From NCBI GenBank assembly GCA_028687585.1, contig JAQTZV010000016.1, positions 62,001 to 126,000 of the forward strand: DNA of 64,000 bases, read 5' to 3'. The notes beneath the pieces were generated by a model. That model ran no database searches. It saw only the letters and a program-made list of their open reading frames with translations, and was not told the DNA's origin. This stretch comes from Desulfuromonadaceae bacterium. Lineage in GTDB: Bacteria > Desulfobacterota > Desulfuromonadia > Geobacterales > Pseudopelobacteraceae. Below, one piece after another: positions 25,476 through 34,484 of this stretch. The position numbers and the translations under genes were made by a program. How positions within the stretch are numbered: position 1 is the first letter of the stretch; each line of letters opens with the position of its first letter.

Positions 25476-26592
25476 AGTTTCGTCACGGGAGGTGTCCTAT
25501 GGCGAGAACAATGCGGATTCAAGAAGATGAACTTCAGCAAGCTTCTAAGCTTCGTGATGAGGCAGCCACAGCTACTGAATTTCGTAAGGCCATGACAGTC
25601 ATCCTGATGGCCAAGTTGGGCCTTGACCACAACAGTACTGCTGAGTTGTTAGGTACGAGTCGTTGTACAACATTCAGGGATCGTCTTGATATTCGCAATC
25701 AAGGTGATCCTAATAAGGGATCGTGGGGTAGTCGCCGTCGCTTTACAATGTCTATGGACGAGGAACGTGAGTTCCTTCTCGAATGGGCAAACGAGGCAAA
25801 GTCAGGTGGTGTTCTTGCTGTTCCACCAATCCATGCAGCCTTGGTAAAGCGTTTGGGTCGCCCCATTGCCCCATCTCATACCTATCGAATGTTGGCTCGG
25901 CATGGATGGCGCAAAGTGCAACCGGACACTAAGCATCCAAAGAGCGATCATGCAGCACAGGAAGAGTTCAAAAAAACTCTCTGAAATTGTGGACGCCGCC
26001 TGCGTAAAGAACCATAAAAATTTGCCAGTTCGCCTCATGTTTAGGATGAGGCCCGTTTCGGAAGGATGTGATCCTCGTTCCTGCTGGTCCCTGGCACCCT
26101 ATGGACCTGTGGTCAACCTGGCATTGATTCGAGAGTTCCGGTACGAATACGCCGCTGTCAGCCCATGGGATGGTGCCCTTGACTACATGACTGCGGAAAA
26201 GATGCATACCGAAAACATGAGTCGCTTTCTTGAACAAGTCAGCACGACACACAAAGATAATTTCATCGTTATGGCTGTAGATGGTGCTTCATCCCACAAA
26301 AGTAAGGATCTCAAAATTCCAGAGAACGTTGCATTTGTAATGTTGCCACCATATTCACCGGGGCTAAATCCAGCTGAACAGATATGGAATTCTCTACGGA
26401 AAAACTACTTCGCCAACAAGGTCTTTGATTCACTTGACGCCGCAACTGAACAAAGCAGAGCAAGGTTTGTCCGATATGGCTGCCAATCGGGAAGCTATAA
26501 CAAGCTTAACCAACCAGCCATGGATCAAAAGTATCGAATTGTTTGCAACTTAGAATAAGAATGTAAACAGTTCGTCCTGTGACATTTAAACT
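25476..26592 (+). mobile_element. IS630-type insertion sequence (inactive copy)
   Basis: A transposase frame of about 1 kb is flanked by short similar ends: AGTTTCGTCACGGGAGG on the left and, read inverted from 26592, AGTTTAAATGTCACAGGACG on the right. The match is partial, so the boundaries are tentative. IS630 elements normally insert at TA. Confidence 0.5.
25499..26558 (+). pseudogene. IS630-family transposase, frameshifted
   Basis: The first frame (161 codons from ATG 25499) gives the N-terminal helix-turn-helix part (TAELLGTSRCTTFRDRL) and runs into a stop after an A7 tract near 25970. The next frame resumes with SEIVDAACVKNHKNLPVRLMF and carries AVDGASSHKS (second catalytic Asp), LPPYSPGLNPAEQIWNSLR (third, Glu). 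The first catalytic DEARFGR block appears only in a third frame near 26050, so two compensating indels surround it. The +1 shift at A7 could be programmed, but loss of the DE block in frame says the copy is dead. Confidence 0.85.
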
Positions 26593-26601
26593 GTGATCAC
26601 A
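26592..26601. promoter_or_regulatory. Palindrome upstream of the PilZ gene
   Basis: TGTGATCACA is a perfect 10-bp palindrome 25 bp before the PilZ start, and another TGTGA lies 14 bp upstream. It resembles half sites of CRP/FNR-type regulators but lacks the usual 6-bp spacer. Weak evidence. Confidence 0.25.
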
Positions 26602-26625
26602 ACTCTAAATGGCGTAGAGGGGAAA

Positions 26626-27396
26626 ATGCCGCAACTTTATAGAGATAAAAAATACATGACGTTTCTTCGCCATAATCATCAAATCAAAATAAGCCTTCAC
26701 TTATCCAATGATACCGATGTTGACGTGGATGCCGTGATTGTCGGCATAGACGGCACGGTCTTGCATCTTAAAACTTTTGGAAACTGCGATAAGGAGCTTT
26801 CTGAAGTTCCAGTTGGAACCTCTGTAGTAATTTTGAGTAGTGACACATGGGCATTCTGCCGTTTTTATGGCACTCTGGGGCAGGCATTTGGAAGCAACAT
26901 TTCTGTGCAACTGCACGGACAACCTGATATTAAACAGCGCAGAGACTATTTCAGACTCGACATTCAGATGCCGGTGATCTGCAAATCTCCTCATGATCAG
27001 CAGTTAAGCAGTCTGGAAGGAACCTGGAAAGCGTGTCGTTTGATGCATAAACATAGTGGCCAACCATGTATTAAGCCGTTTAATGACAGCTTCAAAGTAC
27101 TGAACTGGGGTGATGGAATAGTGGTTGAGCCCTGCATGGTAAACCTTAGCGGTGGTGGTCTAAAAATGATTATGGCAGAAACATTTAAGCATGGCCATCT
27201 ACTTGAATTGACTATTTTTTTACCTGCTCCTTCAATCAGGGCAATTTTTGCAGTTGCATCTGTAATTCGTTCAACAGAGGTAAGCTTCGGTATAGACAAC
27301 CTTAAAGCCTATAGTGTTGCAATGAAATTTGTTTTTATAACAGAAATGGATCGGGAAAGAATCATATCCCACATTTTTAATGAGCAACCGGAATAG
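26626..27396 (+). CDS. YcgR-like PilZ protein (c-di-GMP receptor)
   Basis: From ATG 26626 (GAGGGGA upstream) the product has 256 residues. The N-terminal half (to about 110) is a YcgR-N/PilZN-like beta domain. The junction carries KQRRDYFRLD, the RxxxR switch, and about 70 residues later NLSGGGLKM, the (D/N)xSxxG motif. Both halves of the canonical c-di-GMP site are intact. It is the first gene of the T6SS signalling block, 81 bp before the kinase, so a link between c-di-GMP and T6SS activity is inferred. Confidence 0.85.
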   Translation: MPQLYRDKKYMTFLRHNHQIKISLHLSNDTDVDVDAVIVGIDGTVLHLKTFGNCDKELSEVPVGTSVVILSSDTWAFCRFYGTLGQAFGSNISVQLHGQPDIKQRRDYFRLDIQMPVICKSPHDQQLSSLEGTWKACRLMHKHSGQPCIKPFNDSFKVLNWGDGIVVEPCMVNLSGGGLKMIMAETFKHGHLLELTIFLPAPSIRAIFAVASVIRSTEVSFGIDNLKAYSVAMKFVFITEMDRERIISHIFNEQPE

Positions 27397-27477
27397 CTGA
27401 TTTGTCATATCCTATTGAAAATTAGCCGGTTGTACTCTGACTTTTAGTAACTATTTTATTTATTGACGGGTTTTTTA

Positions 27478-29046
27478 ATGAACTACGGTCGTTATCAAAT
27501 AATTAAAGAGGTTGGTCACGGTTCCATGGGGGTTGTATACCAAGGACGGGATCCAAACATAGATCGTATTGTCGCCCTTAAAATACTTCGACAGGATCGA
27601 ATGAGTACGGGAGATTTCGCCAGACGCTTCATCAAGGAGGCCAAAGTAATCGGACGCCTTTCCCATCCCAGTATAGTTACAATCTTTGACGTTGGTGAAG
27701 ATCAGGGAACCGTCTATATAGCCATGGAGTTCCTTGAGGGTATTCCTCTGTCTGATCTTATGAGTTCCGGAAGGCTCGAGCCTGACAAAATTGTAGACGT
27801 TGTAGCACAGATAGCCGAGACTTTGGACTATGCCCATAAAAAAGGGGTAATCCATAGAGATATTAAGCCCAGCAATATTGTTATGCAGCCTGACGGCAGA
27901 ATCAAGATCACCGATTTCGGAATTGCCCACATCGAAGATCCGTTAGGCGCATTACAGACGCAGGCGGGTGATATAATGGGAACCCCTGCGTATATGTCAC
28001 CAGAACAAGTACAGGGGGAAAAGGTAGATGGCAGGTCTGACCTGTTTTCTCTCGGAGTCATACTGTACGAAATGTGTGTAGGCTCCCGGCCATTTGGAGT
28101 AGGGGGCAAGAGCCTCGTCACGATTTTCAACGAAATATTGACATGTACACCGCCGGACCCAGTGAAAACCGCCCCCAATCTCCCCGATAAACTGGCAAAC
28201 ATAATCAATAAAGCCCTCCAGAAGGACCCTGAAAACCGATTTCAGACCGGGCGGGAAATTTCGGAGGCTTTAAGGAACTTTCTCAAGGCGCCGGAAATTG
28301 TCCCCCCTATTTCACCGATACTCTCACCTGTAGCAGAAAACAAACCACGGAAGTGGCTGCCAGTTGCTAGCGTTCTTCTTGTGTCTGCCATCGCCGGAGG
28401 AGTTTATTTCGCATCTCCACAGAAAACCAGCCAGTCATTACCGGATAATAAACCGGTAATGACTGAAAATGTCATTCCAAAAACTATACCCGAATCTGTA
28501 CCGTCTGTTGAGACGAAGCTACCGGTTGAAAAACCATTGGCAGTCGACCAGCCACAGATAGAAAAAAAACAGGCTGTGCCGGTAGTTGTCCCGCAACCGA
28601 TATTGCCCGAAAAAACAGTTGAGAAAAAGGTGCTCCTACCACCAAAAGCTCCTCAACAGCAGAAACCGGTCACGGTAGCGCCATCCACCAAGATTGAGCG
28701 AAAAATTGTACCCCCAAAAGCAGAATCCAGGAAGCCCGCAAAAACATCACAGGAAGCAAAGAGACCTGTACCTCAGAGTCGACTTGAATCTAAACCTGCA
28801 ACGGATCTCCCGCTTACTCCGTTGGCACTGCCGAGATTTGCATTTCTGAAGGTTCGTTCAGTTCCGAAAGGCGCAAAAGTCTACATTGACGGCGCACTTA
28901 AGGGAACTACTCCTCTCAATATTAAGATGAGATTAGGTGAGTATTCGATGCGCCTCTCCAATCCAGGATATCATGACCAGGAAAGCAGGATAGTGCTGGA
29001 TAAAATGAAGGATTATCCTATTGATAAAGAGCTTAAAGTGAAGTAG
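27478..29046 (+). CDS. Transmembrane Ser/Thr protein kinase with PEGA domain
   Basis: The 522-residue protein has a Hanks-type kinase domain (residues 4-270): glycine loop EVGHGSMGVVY, VALKIL lysine, IHRDIKPSNIV catalytic loop, DFGIAH, GTPAYMSPEQ. One transmembrane helix is at about 292-312, then a Pro/Lys-rich exported linker and a PEGA domain (about 458-522, VRSVPKGAKVYIDG). ATG 27478 has no strong ribosome binding site. In T6SS loci such kinases (PpkA) phosphorylate Thr residues in FHA proteins and switch on the apparatus. No PP2C phosphatase gene accompanies it here. Confidence 0.93.
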   Translation: MNYGRYQIIKEVGHGSMGVVYQGRDPNIDRIVALKILRQDRMSTGDFARRFIKEAKVIGRLSHPSIVTIFDVGEDQGTVYIAMEFLEGIPLSDLMSSGRLEPDKIVDVVAQIAETLDYAHKKGVIHRDIKPSNIVMQPDGRIKITDFGIAHIEDPLGALQTQAGDIMGTPAYMSPEQVQGEKVDGRSDLFSLGVILYEMCVGSRPFGVGGKSLVTIFNEILTCTPPDPVKTAPNLPDKLANIINKALQKDPENRFQTGREISEALRNFLKAPEIVPPISPILSPVAENKPRKWLPVASVLLVSAIAGGVYFASPQKTSQSLPDNKPVMTENVIPKTIPESVPSVETKLPVEKPLAVDQPQIEKKQAVPVVVPQPILPEKTVEKKVLLPPKAPQQQKPVTVAPSTKIERKIVPPKAESRKPAKTSQEAKRPVPQSRLESKPATDLPLTPLALPRFAFLKVRSVPKGAKVYIDGALKGTTPLNIKMRLGEYSMRLSNPGYHDQESRIVLDKMKDYPIDKELKVK

Positions 29047-29118
29047 AAGATGGGGAGACATGAAAATTACAGCAGATATTAAATAACCGTTAGCTGACTT
29101 TACACGAGGCAATACACA

Positions 29119-30162
29119 ATGCAAAAGTCCAACATATCAGTCACACGTTACGTGCTGTATGCAGTAACTTTATGCCATATATTAGTAATAACAATCGGTT
29201 GCGCCCCGAAGGCCATTGAAACGATTCAAGTGGAAAAAGGCTCCCCAATGCAGTTTTTCCCACAATCTGACCTGGAAAGCCGCTCCACCGACTACGTTGT
29301 ACTTTTTCCAAAAGGCGGAGAGAGTTATGATTCTCTTGCCCAGAAATATCTGGGGGACAGAAGCCTAGGCTATCTTATTGCTGAGTTTAATAATCAGGCA
29401 CAATTGAAGCCCGGCAAGGAAGTTGTCATCCCCGTAAGTGACTCGAATCCTGGCGGGATCTATCCTGATGGGTACCAAACCGTACCAGTTCTTTGTTATC
29501 ACAGATTCAGTCTGCACAGGAGTTCTGACAAAATTACTGTCTCCGAAGAAACATTTGACAAACAGATGGCGTATCTCAAAAATAACGGCTACAACATCAT
29601 AACGCTAAAGCAGTTGAACGAATTCATTGAATTTCGTCGCAAGCCACCGAAAAACTCTCTGGTAATCACTATTGATGACGCTGTCAAGGCAGTTAAAACA
29701 ATTGCATATCCGATACTGAAAAAATATGCGTTTACTGCTGTGATTTTTGTTAATACTGACAATACAAAAATAAAGCAAAATTCAGTTTTCTTGAATTGGG
29801 ATGAACTAAAAGAGTTAAAGAATTCGGGAGTATTTGAAATAGAATCGCACACTGCCTCACATAGCGATCTTACGACCATGAACGATGAGCAACTGCAGAG
29901 AGAGTTGGGCGATTCAAAACGTATTCTGGCTGAAAAGCTAGGAATCAATTCTCGTTTCGTTGCATACCCTTACGGACTATTTAACAATAACGTACTGGAA
30001 GTAATGAAGAGATATGATTACAAATTAGGGTTGACCGTAATTCGTGGTGCAAATGGAGCATTCAATCATCCATATGCTCTTAACAGATCCATGATATATA
30101 ATAGTGAAAAGATAGAAGACTTTGCGAAAACGCTGTCAACTTACCAACGGGAAAAACAATGA
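29119..30162 (+). CDS. Lipoprotein polysaccharide deacetylase with LysM-like segment
   Basis: The 347-residue protein has a hydrophobic start ending VITIGC (cysteine 28, lipobox), a LysM-like segment (SYDSLAQKYLGDRSLGYLIAEFN..LKPGKEVVIP) and a NodB deacetylase domain from about 120: VPVLCYHRF, ITIDDAVKA, ESHTASHSDL, AYPYGLFNN. The metal-binding H-x-x-x-H and the Asp pair are kept, but the normal DDG is DDA. It may trim peptidoglycan or another glycan in the periplasm. It overlaps the next lipoprotein gene (ATGA) and lies between the T6SS kinase and FHA genes. Confidence 0.8.
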   Translation: MQKSNISVTRYVLYAVTLCHILVITIGCAPKAIETIQVEKGSPMQFFPQSDLESRSTDYVVLFPKGGESYDSLAQKYLGDRSLGYLIAEFNNQAQLKPGKEVVIPVSDSNPGGIYPDGYQTVPVLCYHRFSLHRSSDKITVSEETFDKQMAYLKNNGYNIITLKQLNEFIEFRRKPPKNSLVITIDDAVKAVKTIAYPILKKYAFTAVIFVNTDNTKIKQNSVFLNWDELKELKNSGVFEIESHTASHSDLTTMNDEQLQRELGDSKRILAEKLGINSRFVAYPYGLFNNNVLEVMKRYDYKLGLTVIRGANGAFNHPYALNRSMIYNSEKIEDFAKTLSTYQREKQ

Positions 30163-31160
30163 TCATTTTGTATAGACTGTTATCAATGAATTTCCGTCGT
30201 ACGGTTACGGCCTTGATGCTTTTAACTGCTGCAGGATGTGCAGGAGTGTCCGCGCCAAAGCCTGATTCGAATGGATCCATTGTTCCTGTTCTCTCTACGC
30301 CGAAACCTGAGCATGGCAAAACATTGTCATGGGAAGCCACGATGATAAAATTTCTCAAAGAGGCAGCAATCTACGAGGCAAATGGAGATCTTGGGAATGC
30401 AGTAGAGTATGTAAAAATCGCCCTTACAATCGATCCGTCTAGTCCAACTGCTCGCGGAGAGTTGAATCGATTGATCTTGAAGCGCAATAGTGAGGCGGAG
30501 AAGTACTTTAACGCTGGTAAAGCCGCCCGCACCTCAAATGATAAGGAAGCAACCAGACTTTTTATTGCAGCCCTCGGAATCCGCCATGATTATCCTGAAG
30601 CGTTAGCATCTTTGAGGGAACTCCATATTGCTAAAGAGGAAGCTGTTTTACAAGCTAGATTAAAAAAAGAGGCTGCAAAGATTCACGGAAAAGCTAGTGC
30701 AGAAGATGAAGATATCGACGTAGCTAATTATTCTCTTGAGGTCGCTATCCTGTCATTTGAAGAAGGTGAGTATATGACAGCCATTCGCGAGTTTGAAAAA
30801 ATAAAGTCTCGATATCCCAAAGATGAGGATATAACGCTATATTTGAATAGCTCGTATTACAACATGGGCATATCCTGGTTCTCCAAAAATGACTCCCGTA
30901 AGGCTCTTTCCTGGTTTACCAAGGTGGACAAGGGTTTTGAACGTGTCGATGATTTCATCAAGAAATGTAGGGAGAATCTAAGAGGGTCTACAGAAGAAAT
31001 ATTTAGAAACGGCTTAAAATATTATAAAAATAACAATTATATAGATGCCGCAGAAGAATGGAAATCTGTCTTGGAGATTGATCCTAGTCATAAGCAGGCA
31101 AAAAAATATTTGAGGCAAGTGAACAAAAGACTTAAGGCATCACGAAATAAATCTCGATAA
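30159..31160 (+). CDS. TPR-repeat lipoprotein
   Basis: The 333-residue product has a signal region ending LLTAAGC, a lipobox. An internal ATG at 30186 (MNFRRTV) would give a more typical signal peptide, but the first ATG overlaps the previous stop. Three or more TPR-like helical repeats follow (KEAAIYEANGDLGNAVEYVKIALTID, FEEGEYMTAIREFEKIKSRYP, NGLKYYKNNNYIDAAEEWKSVLEID). It is a periplasmic scaffold by prediction. Such lipoproteins next to kinases and FHA genes suggest a role in sensing or assembly at the envelope. Confidence 0.75.
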   Translation: MIILYRLLSMNFRRTVTALMLLTAAGCAGVSAPKPDSNGSIVPVLSTPKPEHGKTLSWEATMIKFLKEAAIYEANGDLGNAVEYVKIALTIDPSSPTARGELNRLILKRNSEAEKYFNAGKAARTSNDKEATRLFIAALGIRHDYPEALASLRELHIAKEEAVLQARLKKEAAKIHGKASAEDEDIDVANYSLEVAILSFEEGEYMTAIREFEKIKSRYPKDEDITLYLNSSYYNMGISWFSKNDSRKALSWFTKVDKGFERVDDFIKKCRENLRGSTEEIFRNGLKYYKNNNYIDAAEEWKSVLEIDPSHKQAKKYLRQVNKRLKASRNKSR

Positions 31161-31259
31161 TTATCTGCCTGCTTTTTCCAGTATTGGACTTAGTTTGCTA
31201 ACCATAGTCTTACATATAATGCACTCAAACACACTGCGAAAAATTTGTAAGAGGCTAAA

Positions 31260-32363
31260 ATGTCTTCATTTACGCGAGAAACTCCCCGCTATGAAATGCA
31301 GCTGATCCACATTCAAGGCTCTCTCAAAGGGGAGATCAGCACCTTTGTGGCGGATCAGGTAACTATCGGCAGGCAGCAGAGCTGTTCGGTAAAATTTCCC
31401 CCTGAAGAAGAAGGGGTCTCCAGGAACCACGCCACGATTCAACGGGAAGGTAACCTTTTTCGATTGGTTGACACCAGCACATATGGGACGTTTGTTAACG
31501 GAAAGCGGGCAGGCGAAGCCACGTTTCTTCGTAGCGGCGATGTACTTGAAATAGGGCCTGGTGGCCCAAAGGTCAGCTTTCACGCTGAAATAGCAGAGGG
31601 CACCTCTACAGACTCCTATAAGATCCCGTCGTTAGCTCCGCAACTCGAACCGGAGAGTCCGCAAGTTTCTATCCGGTCAGTTTATGAGGAGCCTCCTTTA
31701 AAGATGTCTTCATCCTTCACCCTGCAACCACAACCACAACCACAACCACAACCACAACCACAACCACAACCACAACCACAACCACAACCACAACCACAAC
31801 CACAACCACAACCACAACCACAACCACAACCACAACCACAACCACAGTCACAACCACAGTCACAACCACAGTCACAGTCAACTCCACCAAACACACAACC
31901 TCAAACAAGATCGGCCTTGCCGGTTGAGAGGGCTAAAGTGCCGCTGGTCATACAATTTGGCCCGGTCATAAGATCATATAACGAGCTACCGGTGATAATC
32001 GGATCGGATACAAATGCGGATTTTGTGCTGCAGACTCCTGGCATAAGTAGGCATCATCTGCAGTTATTCTATTCCCGTGGTGAGTATTGGATTAAAAACC
32101 TTGTCGGCGTCAGTATCGTCGCGGTCAACCATGTAAAAATGGACACAGAGGTACAACTCAGACCATTTGACGAGATCGAGTGCTGCCCCGGTGGACCGAC
32201 TTTTAGATTTATTGGTGAGGGACGACTTGTAGAGGTTGAACAGAATCAGGCTTCCTCATGGCCTGCTCAGGAAGCCCACTCATCCCCCTCTCCAGAGAGT
32301 CAGTTGTCTAAAAATGAAGAGGGTGGATTTTTTTCTAAATTTATAAAGGGGTTTAAAAAATAG
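31260..32363 (+). CDS. Protein with two FHA domains joined by a QP-repeat linker
   Basis: The 367-residue protein has FHA domain 1 at about 25-100 (VTIGRQQSC, GVSRNHATI, DTSTYGTFVNGKR) and FHA domain 2 at about 230-305 (VIIGSD, GISRHHLQL, then a degenerate loop). The linker contains 20 perfect Gln-Pro units (156-195) plus a QPQS tail. FHA domains read phosphothreonine; domain 1 keeps the G-R, S-x-x-H and N-G residues and should bind, domain 2 lacks the NG. It fits the N-terminal half of TagH/Fha, with the usual C-terminal half encoded separately at 34485. The C-terminus ends EGGFFSKFIKGFKK. Confidence 0.88.
   Translation: MSSFTRETPRYEMQLIHIQGSLKGEISTFVADQVTIGRQQSCSVKFPPEEEGVSRNHATIQREGNLFRLVDTSTYGTFVNGKRAGEATFLRSGDVLEIGPGGPKVSFHAEIAEGTSTDSYKIPSLAPQLEPESPQVSIRSVYEEPPLKMSSSFTLQPQPQPQPQPQPQPQPQPQPQPQPQPQPQPQPQPQPQPQPQSQPQSQPQSQSTPPNTQPQTRSALPVERAKVPLVIQFGPVIRSYNELPVIIGSDTNADFVLQTPGISRHHLQLFYSRGEYWIKNLVGVSIVAVNHVKMDTEVQLRPFDEIECCPGGPTFRFIGEGRLVEVEQNQASSWPAQEAHSSPSPESQLSKNEEGGFFSKFIKGFKK
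31725..31880 (+). repeat. In-frame hexanucleotide tandem repeat (CAACCA)20
   Basis: Twenty perfect CAACCA units (31725-31844), then CAGTCA/CAACCA units to 31880. Each unit codes Gln-Pro (or Gln-Ser). Slippage would change linker length in steps of two residues without breaking the frame. Confidence 0.95.
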
Positions 32364-32404
32364 ATTACAAAGAATATTTCCCCCATCCCTACTAAGAGGA
32401 ATTT

Positions 32405-34432
32405 ATGGCCAAACCAGAGACTTCACATCGTGCTATATCGCTCCTGCCTTTTCTCCAGCCATCCAACCGTTCGCCTAGACTTGCTCTGATAGAAGGGACT
32501 TCAGATGCATCGTATCCATTTGCCATGGTGGACGACTCCGCTCCCTTTTCGCGCGTTATCAGGGGAGCGTTTCTTACCGATGCCGGCAGTAGACTTAAAA
32601 ACGTGTTTCTGGTTCTGCAGCGGGATATGTATCGCCTGAAGGACTCAACATTCAGTACGGTGAATAATCTTACAATTGAGGCTTGCTGGCACAAAATACC
32701 ATCATTTGCTAAGACTTCTGATAGCGGTGATGAAATAATTTCACTCACTGCCGATTCGTGCGACTACGAAAAAATGGGGCTTTTTTCGCCGCTGCTCTTC
32801 TGCAGGGAAAAAAACCTTTTTATGCCGCTGCTCTGCCCGTCTTGCGCCAGGGAACTTGAACTCTGTCATGACGACGAACTACTGATACAGAAAGGTCTCC
32901 ACCCCTATTCGACGTCCGTGCGGAGGTATCTGTACTGCCCATCGTGCAGCAGCTCAGAACAGAGCGTATTTTTCGTTCGGGAAAAAGAAAACACCGATCC
33001 GCTCTTTCTCTCGGACTGTATGGATTTGGTCTACCGCCTACAACTCCTCGCTGAAAAGGGGGTAGACACGGGGAGCTTTCCCTGTTTTTCCTGTAGCGAA
33101 CGAGATACCTGCTACGGTTCGACTAACAACGTCCGCAGCAGATTATTGCCGTTTTCTTTCTTTCCGTTCCATCTACTGATAGTTGATGCACCTACACTAA
33201 ATGCCCTTGATTTCATAGCCCTTTTATCAGGTGCAACCTCTGGAACGCTTGCGGAACAGCTCGACCGGCGTACTTTTCCAGGCAGGGTCTCCTCACTTAA
33301 TGCTATTGACACAGGGACGGTGAACTGGACTATGTTCGCTCAAGGGGACGAGAGAGCCTTTCCTGAGCTCCTTTTCCTGAAGCTGTCTCTGCTCGATGAA
33401 GTTGTGGGGCGAGTAGCGTCAAATTTGAAAACATCGCTACAGGGTGAGCGTGCTTGGGTATACATACCGAAAGTTGGTAGAAATCTGCCGATAGGGTGGA
33501 ATTTTAAGCTTCTCTTCATTGATGACCTCACTCCCGATATGTCTGTACATGAGATGGAACACAATTCGACTATCGCCATGGCTCAAGCAGGCCTGTTCTT
33601 TTTTCAGATATTATTGAGCTGCAGAAAAGTCGGAGGTAACAGTATCGTCGAGGCAGTCAGCCAGTACCTATCCGATTCATCAGGTACAGCTGGAGAAACG
33701 GGAACAACCAGCCTCAGAACACTGTGTGTTCCTGCTAATATTTTCCTGAACGCCGACAGATTTGTGATGAACCGCCTGTTTGATGAGGTATGGGAGAAGG
33801 CTTGCGCGGCAGGTTTTGAGCTTCTTGATGTGGCACGAGGCACGAGTTTAACTTGCTGTACGGAGATTCATAACTCACTGCTCAACCTTTTGAAAGAGAC
33901 ACGGACATTGCTATTCAGAAATGGGCAGATCAATAATGAATCGGCTGTAACAGACATGGGCAGTGAGCAGAAAAAACTGGCAATGATCCGAATGATTGTT
34001 TCGGAAATGATCGTCAGAAACCAAGCCGAGATCCAGCAGCAGAGGCTGCCTTCACCACCTGATGACCTATTTGATGAAGTTGTTGAGACCGTTATTTTGA
34101 GATCTGCCGCCTCCCCTGAACCGTTAATTGCACCGAACCTTTCCAACGATTCCGACGAAACTGTTATCATACCTACTGTAATACCGGTTCAAGAGAGGAC
34201 ATTAGAGTTGTCTTCTGTGGGGGAAGAAGAGCTTATGGAGACAGTTGTCTTGTCTTCCCGACGTTCTACGCAGCAGTCCCAGGAGGAGCCGGGACTCCAG
34301 CGCCCTTTGCCTGCACAACCATTGGCAGAGCAGCAGGCGTCCGTAAAGCCGAGTCAAGAACAAGATGACCTTTCTGAAACTGTTATGATCAGCTCACCAA
34401 CGGGCAGGCATCGACCCGGCGGCGTTAGATGA
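32405..34432 (+). CDS. T6SS-linked cysteine-rich protein with C-terminal ETV motifs
   Basis: The 675-residue protein is not recognised as a named family. It is predicted soluble. Three cysteine sets (CPSCAREL, YCPSCSSSE, CFSCSERDTC) at about 145-240 look like zinc ribbons. A central alpha/beta region follows. The last 120 residues are disordered and carry four similar motifs, VETVIL, DETVII, METVVL and SETVMI, with threonines near 562, 586, 613 and 659. These acidic-Thr-hydrophobic motifs resemble FHA-docking phosphothreonine sites. With a kinase upstream and FHA proteins beside it, a phospho-scaffold role is a reasonable inference. Confidence 0.7.
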   Translation: MAKPETSHRAISLLPFLQPSNRSPRLALIEGTSDASYPFAMVDDSAPFSRVIRGAFLTDAGSRLKNVFLVLQRDMYRLKDSTFSTVNNLTIEACWHKIPSFAKTSDSGDEIISLTADSCDYEKMGLFSPLLFCREKNLFMPLLCPSCARELELCHDDELLIQKGLHPYSTSVRRYLYCPSCSSSEQSVFFVREKENTDPLFLSDCMDLVYRLQLLAEKGVDTGSFPCFSCSERDTCYGSTNNVRSRLLPFSFFPFHLLIVDAPTLNALDFIALLSGATSGTLAEQLDRRTFPGRVSSLNAIDTGTVNWTMFAQGDERAFPELLFLKLSLLDEVVGRVASNLKTSLQGERAWVYIPKVGRNLPIGWNFKLLFIDDLTPDMSVHEMEHNSTIAMAQAGLFFFQILLSCRKVGGNSIVEAVSQYLSDSSGTAGETGTTSLRTLCVPANIFLNADRFVMNRLFDEVWEKACAAGFELLDVARGTSLTCCTEIHNSLLNLLKETRTLLFRNGQINNESAVTDMGSEQKKLAMIRMIVSEMIVRNQAEIQQQRLPSPPDDLFDEVVETVILRSAASPEPLIAPNLSNDSDETVIIPTVIPVQERTLELSSVGEEELMETVVLSSRRSTQQSQEEPGLQRPLPAQPLAEQQASVKPSQEQDDLSETVMISSPTGRHRPGGVR

Positions 34433-34484
34433 CCGACGTGGCTACCATGTTCCAAATGAATCTCGGACAAGTGAGGTGAAGCGG

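Noticed and set aside
25990..26060. Programmed frameshift as the full explanation for the transposase
   Set aside because: A single shift at the A7 tract cannot restore the DEARFGR block, which is in a third frame.
31725..31880. CRISPR-like periodicity
   Set aside because: The period is 6 bp with no spacers; it is a coding tandem repeat. No CRISPR array was found elsewhere.
31682..31908. Minus-strand frames of Gly-Cys or Val repeats opposite the FHA gene
   Set aside because: They are simply the reverse reading of the CAACCA repeat.
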